A stretch of 64,000 nucleotides of DNA from Pseudomonadales bacterium (lineage in GTDB: Bacteria; Pseudomonadota; Gammaproteobacteria; Pseudomonadales; Halieaceae), in assembly GCA_024234675.1 (NCBI GenBank), contig JACKNU010000011.1, positions 1-64,000 of the forward strand, read 5' to 3'. A program made the position numbers and the translations under genes. Below the pieces are notes generated by a model. The model had not been told where the DNA came from, ran no database searches, and saw only the letters and a list, made by a program, of their open reading frames with translations. This document shows, piece after piece, positions 34,136-44,178 of this stretch. Numbering within the stretch: position 1 is the stretch's first letter; each line of letters begins with the position of its first letter.

Positions 34136-35131
34136 ATGGCAGAGACATTCAGGGCGATTATCGCCGACAAGCAGGACGGTAAAACAGTGGCCTCCATCCG
34201 CGAGATCGGCCTGGCGGACCTGCCGGACGAGGACGTGCTGGTGGACGTGGCCTACTCCACCATCAACTACAAGGACGGCCTGGCGGTGTCCGGCGCCGCG
34301 CCCATCTGCCAGGTCACGCCGCTCACCTGCGGCATAGACCTGGCCGGCACGGTGGTGGAATCCCGGGACCCGGCCTTCAAGCCCGGGGACCGGGTACTGG
34401 TCAACGGCTACGGCCTGTCCGAGCGCCATCACGGCGGCTACAGCCAGAAGCAGCGTCTCAAGGGCGAGTGGCTGGTGCGGGTGCCCGAGGGCATGAGCCT
34501 GGAGGAGACCATGGCGATCGGTACCGCCGGTTATACCTCCATGCTGTGCGTGCTGGCCCTGCAGGACGCCGGGGTCACCCCCGACCAGGGGCCGGTGCTG
34601 GTGACGGGCGCGGCCGGTGGCGTGGGCTCGATCGCGGTCTCCCTGCTGGCGGGGCTGGGCTACGAGGTGCACGCCAGCACCGGACGGATCGATGAGGCCG
34701 GACCCTTCCTGCGGGACCTGGGCGCCAGGCAGCTGGTGCCCAGGGATGAGTTGTCCCGGGACTGCAAGCCGCTGGAGCGTGAAACCTGGGCGGGGGTAGT
34801 GGATACCGTGGGTGACAAGACCCTGGCGACGGCGATAGCCCAGACCCGCTACGAGGGTACCGTGGCCGCCTGCGGCCTGGCCGGGGGTATGAAACTGCCC
34901 ACGACAGTGATGCCTTTTATACTGCGGGGCGTCACCCTGCGCGGGGTGGATTCGGTCATGGCCTCCCAGCAGCGGCGCCAGCGCGCCTGGGACGCCCTGG
35001 CCGAGCACCTGGACCGGGAACAACTGAAGTCTATTTACGAGGTAGTGCCCCTGGATGCGGTGCCCGGGCTGGCCAGCGACATCATCGCCGGCACCGTTCG
35101 CGGCCGCATCGTGGTGGACGTCAACGCCTGA
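34136..35131 (+). CDS. acuI: Acrylyl-CoA reductase-type oxidoreductase (AcuI/YhdH)
   Basis: A 331-residue zinc-free medium-chain reductase of the YhdH/AcuI group, which reduces acryloyl-CoA to propionyl-CoA with NADPH. Features: STINYKDGLAVSG, CGIDLAGTVVESRDP, NGYGLSERHHGGYSQ and the cofactor loop VTGAAGGVGSIAV near 152. The ATG at 34136 follows AAGGAA. A -10-like TATACT is at 34090, with no clear -35. In marine bacteria AcuI detoxifies acrylate from DMSP breakdown; no other DMSP gene is seen here. Confidence 0.87.
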   Translation: MAETFRAIIADKQDGKTVASIREIGLADLPDEDVLVDVAYSTINYKDGLAVSGAAPICQVTPLTCGIDLAGTVVESRDPAFKPGDRVLVNGYGLSERHHGGYSQKQRLKGEWLVRVPEGMSLEETMAIGTAGYTSMLCVLALQDAGVTPDQGPVLVTGAAGGVGSIAVSLLAGLGYEVHASTGRIDEAGPFLRDLGARQLVPRDELSRDCKPLERETWAGVVDTVGDKTLATAIAQTRYEGTVAACGLAGGMKLPTTVMPFILRGVTLRGVDSVMASQQRRQRAWDALAEHLDREQLKSIYEVVPLDAVPGLASDIIAGTVRGRIVVDVNA

Positions 35132-35207
35132 GTCGACGCCCAGGGTGCGCCCCGGGGGAACGCTGAATTCGCGGCGAAAGATAGTCGCAATTCCCTTCCT
35201 CTTACGG

Positions 35208-35236
35208 TTGACCCGGCTGGGGTCGATACCTATAAT
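35208..35236 (+). promoter_or_regulatory. Strong sigma-70 promoter of the tRNA-fMet/nusA operon
   Basis: TTGACC (35208-35213) and a perfect TATAAT (35231-35236) are spaced by 17 bases, about 80 bases upstream of the initiator tRNA. Confidence 0.85.
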
Positions 35237-35317
35237 GCACAGCCTCGAATTTGGGCCGGGACGACGAGACCGGTTCATTGTGAAGCGCCAAGGGGCCTTC
35301 ACGGCGAGAAAGTTTGA

Positions 35318-35394
<77 letters not shown>

Positions 35395-35398
35395 ATTG

Positions 35399-35458
35399 CG
35401 CGCTGCCAGCTCCAAATGGCAGCGCGAAACGAAAAAGCCCCTTTTCAGGGGCTTTTTC
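35399..35458 (+). terminator. Tandem hairpins between tRNA-fMet and rimP
   Basis: The first hairpin pairs CGCGCTGCCA (35399-35408) with TGGCAGCGCG (35417-35426). The second, GAAAAAGCCCC (35431-35441) with GGGGCTTTTTC (35448-35458), is a standard terminator ending in T5. They would end the tRNA transcript and act as a processing/partial read-through point before rimP. Confidence 0.85.
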
Positions 35459-35482
35459 ATACGTGGAGAAAAGTAATCATCC

Positions 35483-35938
35483 ATGGCAGGCAAGGATCAG
35501 CAGATAACTGACTTGCTGGGCGCCACCATTGAAGCCCTGGGCTTTGAACTTTGGGGCGTCGAGTATTTGTCGCAGGGCAGGCACAGCCTGCTGCGGATCT
35601 ACATTGATGCCGAACAGGGCATCACGGTCGAGGACTGTGCCCTGGTCAGCCAGCAGGTGGGAAGTGTGCTCGATGTTGAGGACCCGATCACGGGTGAGTA
35701 CACGCTTGAAGTTTCATCACCCGGGATGGACCGGCTGCTGTTCCGGCTGGACCAGTATCCCGGGTTCGTGGGTGAGATAGTGGATTTGCGCTTGCGCACG
35801 CCTTTTGAAGGGCGGCGCAAGTTCAAGGGTGTGTTAACAGGCATTGAGGGGGAGGACGTCGTGATCCGCGTGGATGATCACGAATACCTTTTGCCCCATA
35901 GCGCAATCGAAAAAGCGCGGATACAACCCCGCATATAA
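35483..35938 (+). CDS. rimP: Ribosome maturation factor RimP
   Basis: A 151-residue protein needed for 30S assembly. The N-terminal domain reads LGFELWGVEYLSQGRHSLLRIYID and the linker has YTLEVSSPGMDRLL, both family hallmarks; the C-terminal SH3-like domain follows. First protein gene of the nusA operon, 29 bases from nusA. Confidence 0.95.
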   Translation: MAGKDQQITDLLGATIEALGFELWGVEYLSQGRHSLLRIYIDAEQGITVEDCALVSQQVGSVLDVEDPITGEYTLEVSSPGMDRLLFRLDQYPGFVGEIVDLRLRTPFEGRRKFKGVLTGIEGEDVVIRVDDHEYLLPHSAIEKARIQPRI

Positions 35939-35966
35939 GGCGGCAAGTGAACAGGCGAGGCTTGAG

Positions 35967-37457
35967 ATGACGAAGGAAATTCTGCTGGTGGCCGAGGCCG
36001 TATCCAATGAGAAGGGGGTGTCCGAGGACATCATCTTCGAGGCCATAGAGCTGGCATTGGCGACGGCTACCAAGAAGCGTTACGACGAGGAGGCGGACAT
36101 CCACGTCACCATCGATCGTCGCACCGGTGACTATGTCACCGTGCGCCGCTGGCTGGTTGTGCCCGATGACGAAATGGCCCTGCTGGGTACCCAGTTGACC
36201 ACCGAAGAAGCCCTGGAGAAAGATCCCGGCCTCAAGCCCGGGGATATTTTCGAGGAGCAGGTGGAAAACGTCGGGTTCGGTCGCATCGCCGCCCAGACCG
36301 CCAAGCAGGTCATCGTGCAGCGGGTGCGCGATGCCGAGCGCGCCCAGGTAGTGGAACAGTACCAGGACCGCGTCGGCGACCTGGTCGCCGGTACGGTCAA
36401 GAAAGTGACCCGGGACAATGTCATCGTCGACCTGGGTAACAACGCCGAGGGCCTGCTGCCGCGTGACCAGTTGGTGGGGCGCGAGACGTTCAGGGTAAAC
36501 GACCGCGTGCGCGCCATCCTCAAGGAGATCAGCACCGAAACCCGCGGGCCCCAGCTGATCCTGAGCCGCTCCTGCCCGGAGATGCTGATCGAGCTGTTCA
36601 AGATAGAAGTGCCGGAAATTGCCGAGGAAGTCATCCAGATCCGCGCCGCCGCCCGCGACCCCGGCTCCAGGGCCAAGATTGCCGTCAAAACCAACGACCA
36701 GCGTATCGACCCCGTCGGCGCCTGTGTCGGTATGCGTGGCTCGCGGGTCCAGGCCGTTTCCAATGAACTGGACAACGAGCGCGTGGATATCGTGTTGTGG
36801 GATGACAATCCAGCCCAGCTGGTGATCAACGCCATGTCCCCGGCGGAAGTCGAGTCCATCGTGGTCGACGAGGACAGCGGCACCATGGACGTGGCGGTTT
36901 CCGAGGACAACCTGGCCCAGGCCATCGGCCGCACCGGCCAGAATGTGCGCCTGGCCAGCGAGCTGACCGGCTGGACCATCAACGTCATGAGCCTGGAAGA
37001 GGCTGCCGACAAGCACGAAGCCGAAGCCGGGCAGGTCATCCAGGTGTTCATGGACCAGCTTGACATCGACGAGGAAGTCGCCGAGATCCTGGTGGAAGAG
37101 GGCTTTACCACCCTGGAGGAAGTGGCCTATGTGCCGCTGGAAGAGATGACGGCTATCGAGGGTTTCGACGCGGAGATCGCCGAGGAACTGCGGGCCCGCG
37201 CCAAGGATGCGCTGCTCACCCAGGCTATTGCCTCCGAGGAGAAGCTGGGTGCCAATGAGCCGGCCGAGGACCTCCTCAATATGGATGGCATGGACAGGCA
37301 TCTGGCCTACATCCTGGCCAGCCGCGAGATTATTACCATGGAAGACCTCGCCGAGCAGGGCGTGGACGACCTCATGGATATTCCGGATATGACGGAAGAA
37401 CGCGCGGGTGAGTTGATCATGACCGCGAGAGCACCCTGGTTTGCCGAAGCAGAGTAA
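35967..37457 (+). CDS. nusA: Transcription termination/antitermination factor NusA
   Basis: A 496-residue NusA. In order: the RNA polymerase-binding N-domain (MTKEILLVAEAVSNEKGVSE), an S1 domain (GTVKKVTRDNVIVDLGNNAEG), two KH domains (DPVGACVGMRGSRVQAV and EDNLAQAIGRTGQNVRLASE), and two acidic C-terminal repeats with EILVEEGFTTLEEVA. The ATG at 35967 is the family start; the frame upstream lies inside rimP. Confidence 0.97.
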   Translation: MTKEILLVAEAVSNEKGVSEDIIFEAIELALATATKKRYDEEADIHVTIDRRTGDYVTVRRWLVVPDDEMALLGTQLTTEEALEKDPGLKPGDIFEEQVENVGFGRIAAQTAKQVIVQRVRDAERAQVVEQYQDRVGDLVAGTVKKVTRDNVIVDLGNNAEGLLPRDQLVGRETFRVNDRVRAILKEISTETRGPQLILSRSCPEMLIELFKIEVPEIAEEVIQIRAAARDPGSRAKIAVKTNDQRIDPVGACVGMRGSRVQAVSNELDNERVDIVLWDDNPAQLVINAMSPAEVESIVVDEDSGTMDVAVSEDNLAQAIGRTGQNVRLASELTGWTINVMSLEEAADKHEAEAGQVIQVFMDQLDIDEEVAEILVEEGFTTLEEVAYVPLEEMTAIEGFDAEIAEELRARAKDALLTQAIASEEKLGANEPAEDLLNMDGMDRHLAYILASREIITMEDLAEQGVDDLMDIPDMTEERAGELIMTARAPWFAEAE

Positions 37458-37513
37458 CAACCTCACACAGCAAGGTTGAAGGCGAAGAGACAGGGTCCCA
37501 AGGAGAATATTGC

Positions 37514-40180
37514 ATGGCGCAGGTTACAGTAGAGCAACTCGCAGAAGTGGTGGGTGCAACCGTTGAACGTCTGTTGACGCAGATGAAAGAAGCGGGATTG
37601 CCCCACTCGGCTGCCGGGGAGGTCGTATCCGATGCGGACAAGCAGACATTGTTGGCGTACTTGAAGCGTAGCCACGGCGAATCCACGGCTGCGCCCCGCC
37701 GTATCACACTCAAGCGCAAGACCATCAGCACCCTTCGCACCCCCGGTTCCCAGGGGCGCAAGACCGTCAACGTCGAGGTGCGCAAGAAACGTACCTACGT
37801 CAAGCGCGATCCCAGCGAACTGCTCGCCGAAGCGGAACAGCAGAAGCAGCAGGTGGCGGCCGATGAACTGGAGCCGGTGCAGGCCCGCGCGGCGGAAAGT
37901 GTCACCGAGGCACCTGCCGCGCCCGCCCTGGAGCCCGAGGCGCCTGTCGCTGGCCCCGCTCCGGAGCCCGAGTTTGTCGAGGAAGAGGAGGACCTGAGCA
38001 ACGTCGATCCGGAAATACTGCGCCAGCGCGCGGCGGAGCGGCGCAAGCTCAAGGAAGCCGAGGAGGCGGCCGCGCGCGCGGCTGCCATCGCGGCTCGCAA
38101 GGCAGAGGAAGAACGTCGCAAGGAAGAACTGAAGGCTGTGGCAAAGCCCGCGGAGGCGGCCAAAGATACGGTCAAGCGCCCCAAGCGCTTGCATGAGGCC
38201 CCGCGCTCCGCCGCCCAGGACGAAGAGCAGCGTCGCAAGCAGCGCGGCAAGCTGGATCGCACCTCGCCCATCGGGCGCGGCAAGAAGCGCGGTCACAACC
38301 TGTCCCTGTCAGACCTGGAGGCCGCTGAGTCGGGCCTGGCCAGGCGTCGCGGCGGCCGCAAGAAAATCAAGGCGTCTCACGCCGAGCACTCCAAACACGG
38401 ATTCGAGATGCCCACTGAGAGAAAGGTTCACGAGGTACAGGTACCTGAAACGATTTCGGTGGCAGCGCTTGCCCAGCAGATGTCGGTGAAGGCGGGTGAG
38501 GTGATCAAGGAGCTGATGAAGCTCGGCGTGATGGCCAATATCAACCAGATGATCGACCAGGACACCGCCGTGCTGGTGATCGAGGAGTTGGGGCACGTGG
38601 CCAGGACGGTCAGCGAGGATGTCCTGGAAGAAAAGCTGGAAGAAACGCTGTCATTGCAGGAAGGCACCCAGGAACCCCGCGCCCCGGTAGTTACCGTGAT
38701 GGGCCACGTGGACCACGGCAAGACGTCCCTGCTGGACTATATTCGCAAGAGCCGGGTCGCCTCCGGCGAGGCGGGCGGCATCACCCAGCACATCGGCGCC
38801 TACCATGTGGAGACCGAGCGCGGCATGATCTCCTTTCTGGACACCCCGGGTCACGCGGCGTTTACCGCCATGCGCGCCCGCGGTGCCAAGAGCACCGATA
38901 TCGTCATCCTGGTGGTAGCGGCAGATGACGGCGTAATGCCCCAGACCGTGGAAGCGGTGCAACATGCCAAGGCCGCCGGTGTACCCATTATCGTTGCCAT
39001 CAACAAGATGGATAAGGAAGGCGCGGATCCCGAGCGCGTCAAGAACGAACTGGCCGCCAAGGAAGTGATTCCCGAGGAGTGGGGCGGCGATACCCAGTTC
39101 GTACCGGTGTCCGCCCACACCGGCGACGGCGTCAATGAGTTGCTGGACGCCGTGCTGCTGCAGGCCGAGGTACTGGAGTTGACCGCCGCCCGCGATGTGC
39201 CCGCCCAGGGTATCGTTATTGAATCGCGCCTGGATAAGGGCCGCGGTCCCGTGGCCTCGCTGCTTATCCAGAGCGGCACCCTGCGCCAGGGCGATATCGT
39301 CCTGGCCGGGCTGCAGTTCGGACGGGTGCGCGCCATGCTGGACGAAAACGCCCAGCCCATCAACGAGGCCGGCCCCAGTATCCCGGTGGAGATCCTCGGT
39401 CTCAACGGCACACCCGATGCCGGCGACCCCTTTGCGGTGGTGGAAAACGAGAAGCGGGCGCGCGAAATTGCCGATTTCCGCCAGGCCAAGAGCCGCGATA
39501 CCAAGCTGCAGCGCCAGCACGCCGCCAAGCTGGACAACATGTTCGAGAGCATGACCGCCGGCGATCGCAAGACGCTCAACGTGGTGGTCAAGGCCGATGT
39601 GCGCGGTTCCCTGGAGGCTATCCAGTCAGCCCTGACGGATCTTGGCAACGAGGAAGTGCAGGTCAATATCGTGGTCGGCGGCGTAGGCGGCATCACCGAG
39701 ACCGACGTGAACCTGGCGGTGACCTCCGGTGCGGTGGTGTTCGGCTTCAACGTGCGGGCCGATACCGCCGCGCGCAAACTGGTGGAGAACGAGGGTGTCG
39801 ATCTGCGTTACTACAACGTGATCTACGACCTGATCGACGATGTGAAGGCCGCCCTGACCGGGATGCTGGCGCCGGAACTGCGCGAGGAGATCCTGGGTAT
39901 TGCCGAGGTGCGCGATGTTTTCCGCTCGCCCAAGTTTGGCCAGATCGCCGGCTGTATGGTGATAGAGGGTACCGTCTACCGCTCCAGGCCCATCCGGGTG
40001 CTGCGTGACAACGTGGTGATCTACGAGGGTGAACTGGAGTCGCTGCGCCGCTTCAAGGACGATGCCAGCGAGGTGCGCAATGGCATGGAATGCGGTATCG
40101 GCGTGAAGAACTATACTGACGTGAAGGTCGGTGACCTGATCGAGGTGTTCGAGGTCAAGGAGATTGCCCGCTCGCTGTAA
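37514..40180 (+). CDS. infB: Translation initiation factor IF-2
   Basis: An 888-residue IF-2. The N-terminal IF2N domain is followed by a long charged Ala/Glu/Lys/Arg-rich linker to about 310 and a second IF2N-like segment (VPETISVAALAQQMSVKAGEV). The G domain has GHVDHGKT near 397, DTPGH near 442 and NKMD near 496, and the C-terminal fMet-tRNA-binding domains are complete. It brings initiator tRNA to the ribosome; its gene is in the same transcript as that tRNA. Confidence 0.98.
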   Translation: MAQVTVEQLAEVVGATVERLLTQMKEAGLPHSAAGEVVSDADKQTLLAYLKRSHGESTAAPRRITLKRKTISTLRTPGSQGRKTVNVEVRKKRTYVKRDPSELLAEAEQQKQQVAADELEPVQARAAESVTEAPAAPALEPEAPVAGPAPEPEFVEEEEDLSNVDPEILRQRAAERRKLKEAEEAAARAAAIAARKAEEERRKEELKAVAKPAEAAKDTVKRPKRLHEAPRSAAQDEEQRRKQRGKLDRTSPIGRGKKRGHNLSLSDLEAAESGLARRRGGRKKIKASHAEHSKHGFEMPTERKVHEVQVPETISVAALAQQMSVKAGEVIKELMKLGVMANINQMIDQDTAVLVIEELGHVARTVSEDVLEEKLEETLSLQEGTQEPRAPVVTVMGHVDHGKTSLLDYIRKSRVASGEAGGITQHIGAYHVETERGMISFLDTPGHAAFTAMRARGAKSTDIVILVVAADDGVMPQTVEAVQHAKAAGVPIIVAINKMDKEGADPERVKNELAAKEVIPEEWGGDTQFVPVSAHTGDGVNELLDAVLLQAEVLELTAARDVPAQGIVIESRLDKGRGPVASLLIQSGTLRQGDIVLAGLQFGRVRAMLDENAQPINEAGPSIPVEILGLNGTPDAGDPFAVVENEKRAREIADFRQAKSRDTKLQRQHAAKLDNMFESMTAGDRKTLNVVVKADVRGSLEAIQSALTDLGNEEVQVNIVVGGVGGITETDVNLAVTSGAVVFGFNVRADTAARKLVENEGVDLRYYNVIYDLIDDVKAALTGMLAPELREEILGIAEVRDVFRSPKFGQIAGCMVIEGTVYRSRPIRVLRDNVVIYEGELESLRRFKDDASEVRNGMECGIGVKNYTDVKVGDLIEVFEVKEIARSL

Positions 40181-40194
40181 GCGGCGGTCACGGC

Positions 40195-40596
40195 ATGGCA
40201 AAGGAATACAGTCGTACCCAGCGGGTGGCGGATTACCTGCAGCGCGAGCTGGCGGCCTTGATCCAGCACGAGCTGCGCGACCCGCGCATCGGCATGGTCA
40301 GTATCACCGGCGTCGACGTGAGCCGGGACCTGGGCCATGCCAAGGTGTATTTCACGGCGCTGGGTTCCGACTCCCGCGAGGAGGCAGCGGATTCCATCGA
40401 GGCCCTCAACAAGGCCGCGGGGTTCCTGCGCAGCCAGTTGTCCCGGGATGCCACCATGCGCAGTGTGCCGCAGTTGCGGTTTTACTTCGACACCAGCGTG
40501 GGCCAGGGTCGGCACCTGGAGGAATTGATCAGGCGGGCGGCTGACGCCGATCGCGAGTTGGGACTGCGCGACCCCGACCCTGATGAAGGGAGCTAG
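40195..40596 (+). CDS. rbfA: Ribosome-binding factor A
   Basis: A 133-residue KH-like cold-adaptation and 30S maturation factor. Family features include RTQRVADYLQRELAALIQHELRDPRIG and the C-terminal VPQLRFYFDTSVGQGRHLEELI. It sits between infB (14 bases) and truB (3 bases) in the standard order. Confidence 0.96.
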   Translation: MAKEYSRTQRVADYLQRELAALIQHELRDPRIGMVSITGVDVSRDLGHAKVYFTALGSDSREEAADSIEALNKAAGFLRSQLSRDATMRSVPQLRFYFDTSVGQGRHLEELIRRAADADRELGLRDPDPDEGS

Positions 40597-40599
40597 TTA

Positions 40600-41529
40600 G
40601 TGGCCAGGCAGCGCCGCGGCCGCCCTATCGATGGCATCCTGGTACTGGACAAACCCGGGGGCATGAGTTCCAACCGCGCCCTGCAGGTGGCCAAGCGCCT
40701 GTATGGCGCCGCCAAGGCGGGGCACACCGGCAGCCTGGATCCCCTGGCAACGGGGGTGTTGCCCCTGTGTTTTGGCGAGGCGACCAAGTTTTCCCAGTTT
40801 TTGCTGGACGCGGACAAGGCCTACCAGAGTACTTTTGTGCTGGGTACGGCAACGGATAGCGGTGACGCCGAGGGCGAGGTGCTGCACAGCCAGGACAGCG
40901 GGCATATAAGCCAGCAACAGGTGGCGGTGGCGCTGGAAGCCTTCAGGGGCGAGATCGAGCAGGTTCCCTCGATGTTCTCGGCGATCAAGCACCAGGGCCA
41001 GCCGCTGTACAAACTGGCGCGCCGGGGTGTGGAAGTGGAACGCAAGGCGCGCCGGGTGGTCATAAAGCAACTTGACCTGCTGGCGTTTCGCGCCGGCGCC
41101 CGCGCCGAGGTGGACATCTACCTCGAGTGCAGCAAGGGTACCTATGTGCGCTCCATCGCCGAGGACCTGGGGCGGGCGCTGGGCTGTGGCGCCCATGTGG
41201 CAAGCCTGCGCCGCACCAGGGCCGGGCCCTTCAGCCTGGCTGACAGCGTTTCCTTGGGCACCCTGGAGGCGCTCAAGGCCAACGGCCAGGAAGCGCAGAT
41301 GGATGCGCTGTTGCTGCCCGCGGATGCGGCGGTCAGGGCACTGCCCCTGGTCAGCCTGAGTGAGTCCGGTGGCTTTTACATACGCCAGGGCCAGCCGGTA
41401 CAGGTGCCAAACGCACCCCGTGATGGTATGGTGCGCGTCGCCCTGGAGAGCGGTGAGTTCCTGGGCGTGGGAGAAATATTGGACGATGGGCGCATAGCGC
41501 CGCGTCGACTGATAGTCACCGGAAGGTGA
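40600..41529 (+). CDS. truB: tRNA pseudouridine-55 synthase
   Basis: A 309-residue synthase making pseudouridine 55 in tRNA T loops. The catalytic Asp47 is in GSLDPLATGVLPLC; LDKPGGMSSN and SKGTYVRSIAEDLG are also diagnostic. A C-terminal PUA-like domain is present. The GTG at 40600 is preceded by AAGGGAG. Confidence 0.97.
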   Translation: MARQRRGRPIDGILVLDKPGGMSSNRALQVAKRLYGAAKAGHTGSLDPLATGVLPLCFGEATKFSQFLLDADKAYQSTFVLGTATDSGDAEGEVLHSQDSGHISQQQVAVALEAFRGEIEQVPSMFSAIKHQGQPLYKLARRGVEVERKARRVVIKQLDLLAFRAGARAEVDIYLECSKGTYVRSIAEDLGRALGCGAHVASLRRTRAGPFSLADSVSLGTLEALKANGQEAQMDALLLPADAAVRALPLVSLSESGGFYIRQGQPVQVPNAPRDGMVRVALESGEFLGVGEILDDGRIAPRRLIVTGR

Positions 41530-41621
41530 CGCGAACCTGTCTGTAAATCTGCACGGACAGGCTCTTTTATCAATGAAGGGTGGGGAACCACCTGAGGCAG
41601 ATTCAACCAGAGGAAAGTAAC

Positions 41622-41891
41622 ATGGCTTTAAATGCTGAACGCAAGGCAGAAATCGTAAAAGAATACCAGGTAGGTGAAGGTGACACGGGTTCCCCGGAAG
41701 TACAGGTAGCGCTGCTGACCGCAAATATTGAGCAGCTGCAGGGGCACTTCAAGTCGCACAAGCATGACCACCACTCGCGTCGCGGCCTGATCCGCATGGT
41801 AAACCAGCGCCGTAAGCTGCTGGACTATCTCAAGCGCAAGAATGTCGCGCGCTACACCGACCTGATCAAGCGACTGGGCCTGCGTCGATAA
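41622..41891 (+). CDS. rpsO: 30S ribosomal protein S15
   Basis: An 89-residue S15 of standard length, with TGSPEVQVALLTANIEQLQGH and HHSRRGLIRMVNQRRKLLDYLK. The ATG at 41622 follows GAGGAAAG. A weak inverted repeat CCTGTC/GACAGG with a long loop lies between truB and rpsO (41536-41561). Confidence 0.98.
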   Translation: MALNAERKAEIVKEYQVGEGDTGSPEVQVALLTANIEQLQGHFKSHKHDHHSRRGLIRMVNQRRKLLDYLKRKNVARYTDLIKRLGLRR

Positions 41892-41993
41892 GCGGTATCA
41901 CCTGCCGGATCACCCGGACTGAGGGGTATTGGCTTGTGACCATGCACTCCGTCCGGGCGCTGCGGCAGCCATATAAAGAATTGGAGAAAAATT

Positions 41994-44120
41994 GTGAATC
42001 CAGTAACTAAAACATTCCAGTACGGTGGCCAGACAGTCACCCTGGAGACCGGCCGCATCGCGCGCCAGGCTTCCGGGGCTGTGTTGGTGACCGTCGAAAA
42101 TACCTCGGTGCTGTGCACCGTGGTGGCAGAAAAGACCCAACGCGAGGGCCGTGACTTTTTTCCGCTGGCCGTGCACTACACTGAAAAGACCTATGCCGTG
42201 GGCAAAATCCCCGGCGGCTTTTTCAAGCGTGAAGCGCGTCCCAGTGAAAAGGAAACCCTGACTTCCCGCCTGATCGACCGTCCCATCCGCCCGCTGTTCC
42301 CCGATGGCTTCATGAACGAAGTACAGGTTATCTGTACGGTCATGTCCGCCGACAAGCACATCGATCCGGATATTCCCGCCATGATCGGCACCTCTGCCGC
42401 CCTGGCGATTTCCGGCTGCCCCTTCAACGGCCCCATCGGCGGTGCCCGGGTCGGTTTCACTGAGGAGCACGGCTACCTGCTCAACCCCACCTACCCCCAA
42501 CTGGCTGAGAGCAAGCTGGATATGGTGGTCGCCGGTACCAGGGACGCGGTGCTGATGGTTGAGTCCGAGGCCAGGGAACTCAGCGAGGACCAGATGCTGG
42601 GCGCCGTGCTGTTTGCCCACCAGGAAATGCAGGTGGTCATCCAGGCCATCAATGAACTGGTTGCCGAGGCCGGCAAGCCCCGCTGGGAGTGGGAGCCCGC
42701 CGCGGTCAACCAGGAATTGCTGGCGGCCGTGGAAGGCCATGCCAAGGCAGACCTGGGTGAAGCCTACCGCATCACCGACAAGGCTGCCCGCTACGAGCGT
42801 GTCGGCGAGATCCGCAAGGCCTGCGTCGAGGCGCTGGCCGTCGAGGGCGGTCCCTCGGCCGACGAGGTCAAGGACGTGTTCAAGAGCGTCGAGAAGAACC
42901 TGGTACGCAAGCGCATCCTGGCCGGCGAGCCGCGTATTGACGGCCGCGACACCCGCACCGTGCGTCCCATCGCCTGCGAGGTCGACCTGCTGGCCAAGGT
43001 ACACGGTTCCGCCCTGTTCACCCGCGGTGAAACCCAGGCGATCGGCGCGGTAACGCTGGGTTCCACCCGCGACGCCCAGATCATCGACGCCCTGGAAGGC
43101 GAGCGTCGCGATCCCTTTATGCTGCATTACAACTTCCCCCCCTATTCGGTGGGTGAGGCGGGTCGTGTCGGGTTTACCGGTCGTCGCGAAGTCGGTCACG
43201 GTCGCCTGGCGCGCCGCAGCCTGGCGGCGGTATTGCCCACCGCTGACGAGTTCCCCTACACCATTCGCGTGGTATCGGAGATCACCGAGTCCAACGGCTC
43301 CAGTTCGATGGCCTCTGTGTGCGTGGGCTCCCTGGCCATGATGGCCGCGGGCGTACCGCTGAAGGCGCCGGTCGCCGGTATTGCCATGGGCCTGGTGAAG
43401 GACGGCAACCAGTTTGCCGTGCTCACCGATATCCTGGGCGATGAGGATCACCTTGGCGATATGGATTTCAAGGTGGCCGGAACCGCTGAAGGCGTTACCG
43501 CCCTGCAGATGGACATCAAGATCGAGGGCATCAACGAGCAGATCATGCAGGTCGCCCTGGAGCAGGCACAGCACGCTCGCCTGCATATCCTCGGCCAGAT
43601 GAACCAGGTGCTGGCAGCGCCCCGCGAGGTGACCTCCGAAAACGCGCCCAGCATGATTACCCTGAAAGTCGACTCGGACAAGATCCGTGACATCATCGGC
43701 AAGGGCGGGGCGACCATTCGCTCCATCACCGAAGCCTCCGGCGCCACCGTCGACATCGACGACGACGGCACCGTGCGCGTGTTCGGCCAGGACATGGCGG
43801 CGCGCGATGCGGCTGTAGCCCTGATCGAGGAGATCACCGCAGAGGCCGAGGTCGGTGCGGTGTACAACGGTACCGTGGCTCGCATCGTCGACTTCGGCGC
43901 TTTCGTCAACATCCTGCCCGGCAAGGATGGCCTGGTGCACATTTCCCAGATCGCCAACGAGCGTGTGGAAAATGTCTCCGACCACCTGAAGGAAGGCCAG
44001 GAAGTACTGGTCAAGGTGCTGGACGTGGACCAGCGCGGTCGCATCAAGCTTTCCATCAAGGAGTTGCTGGAAGACGATGCGCAGCCCGAGGAAGCGGCCG
44101 CCGGGGAAAGCACTGGCTGA
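41994..44120 (+). CDS. pnp: Polyribonucleotide nucleotidyltransferase (PNPase)
   Basis: A 708-residue 3'-5' phosphorolytic exoribonuclease. Two RNase PH domains (the second with FTRGETQAIGAVTLG), a KH domain (DKIRDIIGKGGATIRSITE near 563) and an S1 domain (GTVARIVDFGAFVNILPGKDG near 625) are present. The GTG start at 41994 follows GGAG. The rpsO-pnp gap of 102 bases contains small inverted repeats, the place where RNase III processes this message in E. coli. Confidence 0.97.
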   Translation: MNPVTKTFQYGGQTVTLETGRIARQASGAVLVTVENTSVLCTVVAEKTQREGRDFFPLAVHYTEKTYAVGKIPGGFFKREARPSEKETLTSRLIDRPIRPLFPDGFMNEVQVICTVMSADKHIDPDIPAMIGTSAALAISGCPFNGPIGGARVGFTEEHGYLLNPTYPQLAESKLDMVVAGTRDAVLMVESEARELSEDQMLGAVLFAHQEMQVVIQAINELVAEAGKPRWEWEPAAVNQELLAAVEGHAKADLGEAYRITDKAARYERVGEIRKACVEALAVEGGPSADEVKDVFKSVEKNLVRKRILAGEPRIDGRDTRTVRPIACEVDLLAKVHGSALFTRGETQAIGAVTLGSTRDAQIIDALEGERRDPFMLHYNFPPYSVGEAGRVGFTGRREVGHGRLARRSLAAVLPTADEFPYTIRVVSEITESNGSSSMASVCVGSLAMMAAGVPLKAPVAGIAMGLVKDGNQFAVLTDILGDEDHLGDMDFKVAGTAEGVTALQMDIKIEGINEQIMQVALEQAQHARLHILGQMNQVLAAPREVTSENAPSMITLKVDSDKIRDIIGKGGATIRSITEASGATVDIDDDGTVRVFGQDMAARDAAVALIEEITAEAEVGAVYNGTVARIVDFGAFVNILPGKDGLVHISQIANERVENVSDHLKEGQEVLVKVLDVDQRGRIKLSIKELLEDDAQPEEAAAGESTG

Positions 44121-44146
44121 TCCACTGCCAACCTGCCTTCAACAAG

Positions 44147-44178
44147 GGGGGTGTGCCGCAAGGCACACCCCCTTTTTT
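44147..44178 (+). terminator. Terminator of the rpsO-pnp transcript
   Basis: GGGGGTGTGCC (44147-44157) and GGCACACCCCC (44162-44172) form a perfect 11-bp stem closed by a GCAA tetraloop and followed by six T. The T run touches the stop codon of the convergent MarR gene. Confidence 0.95.
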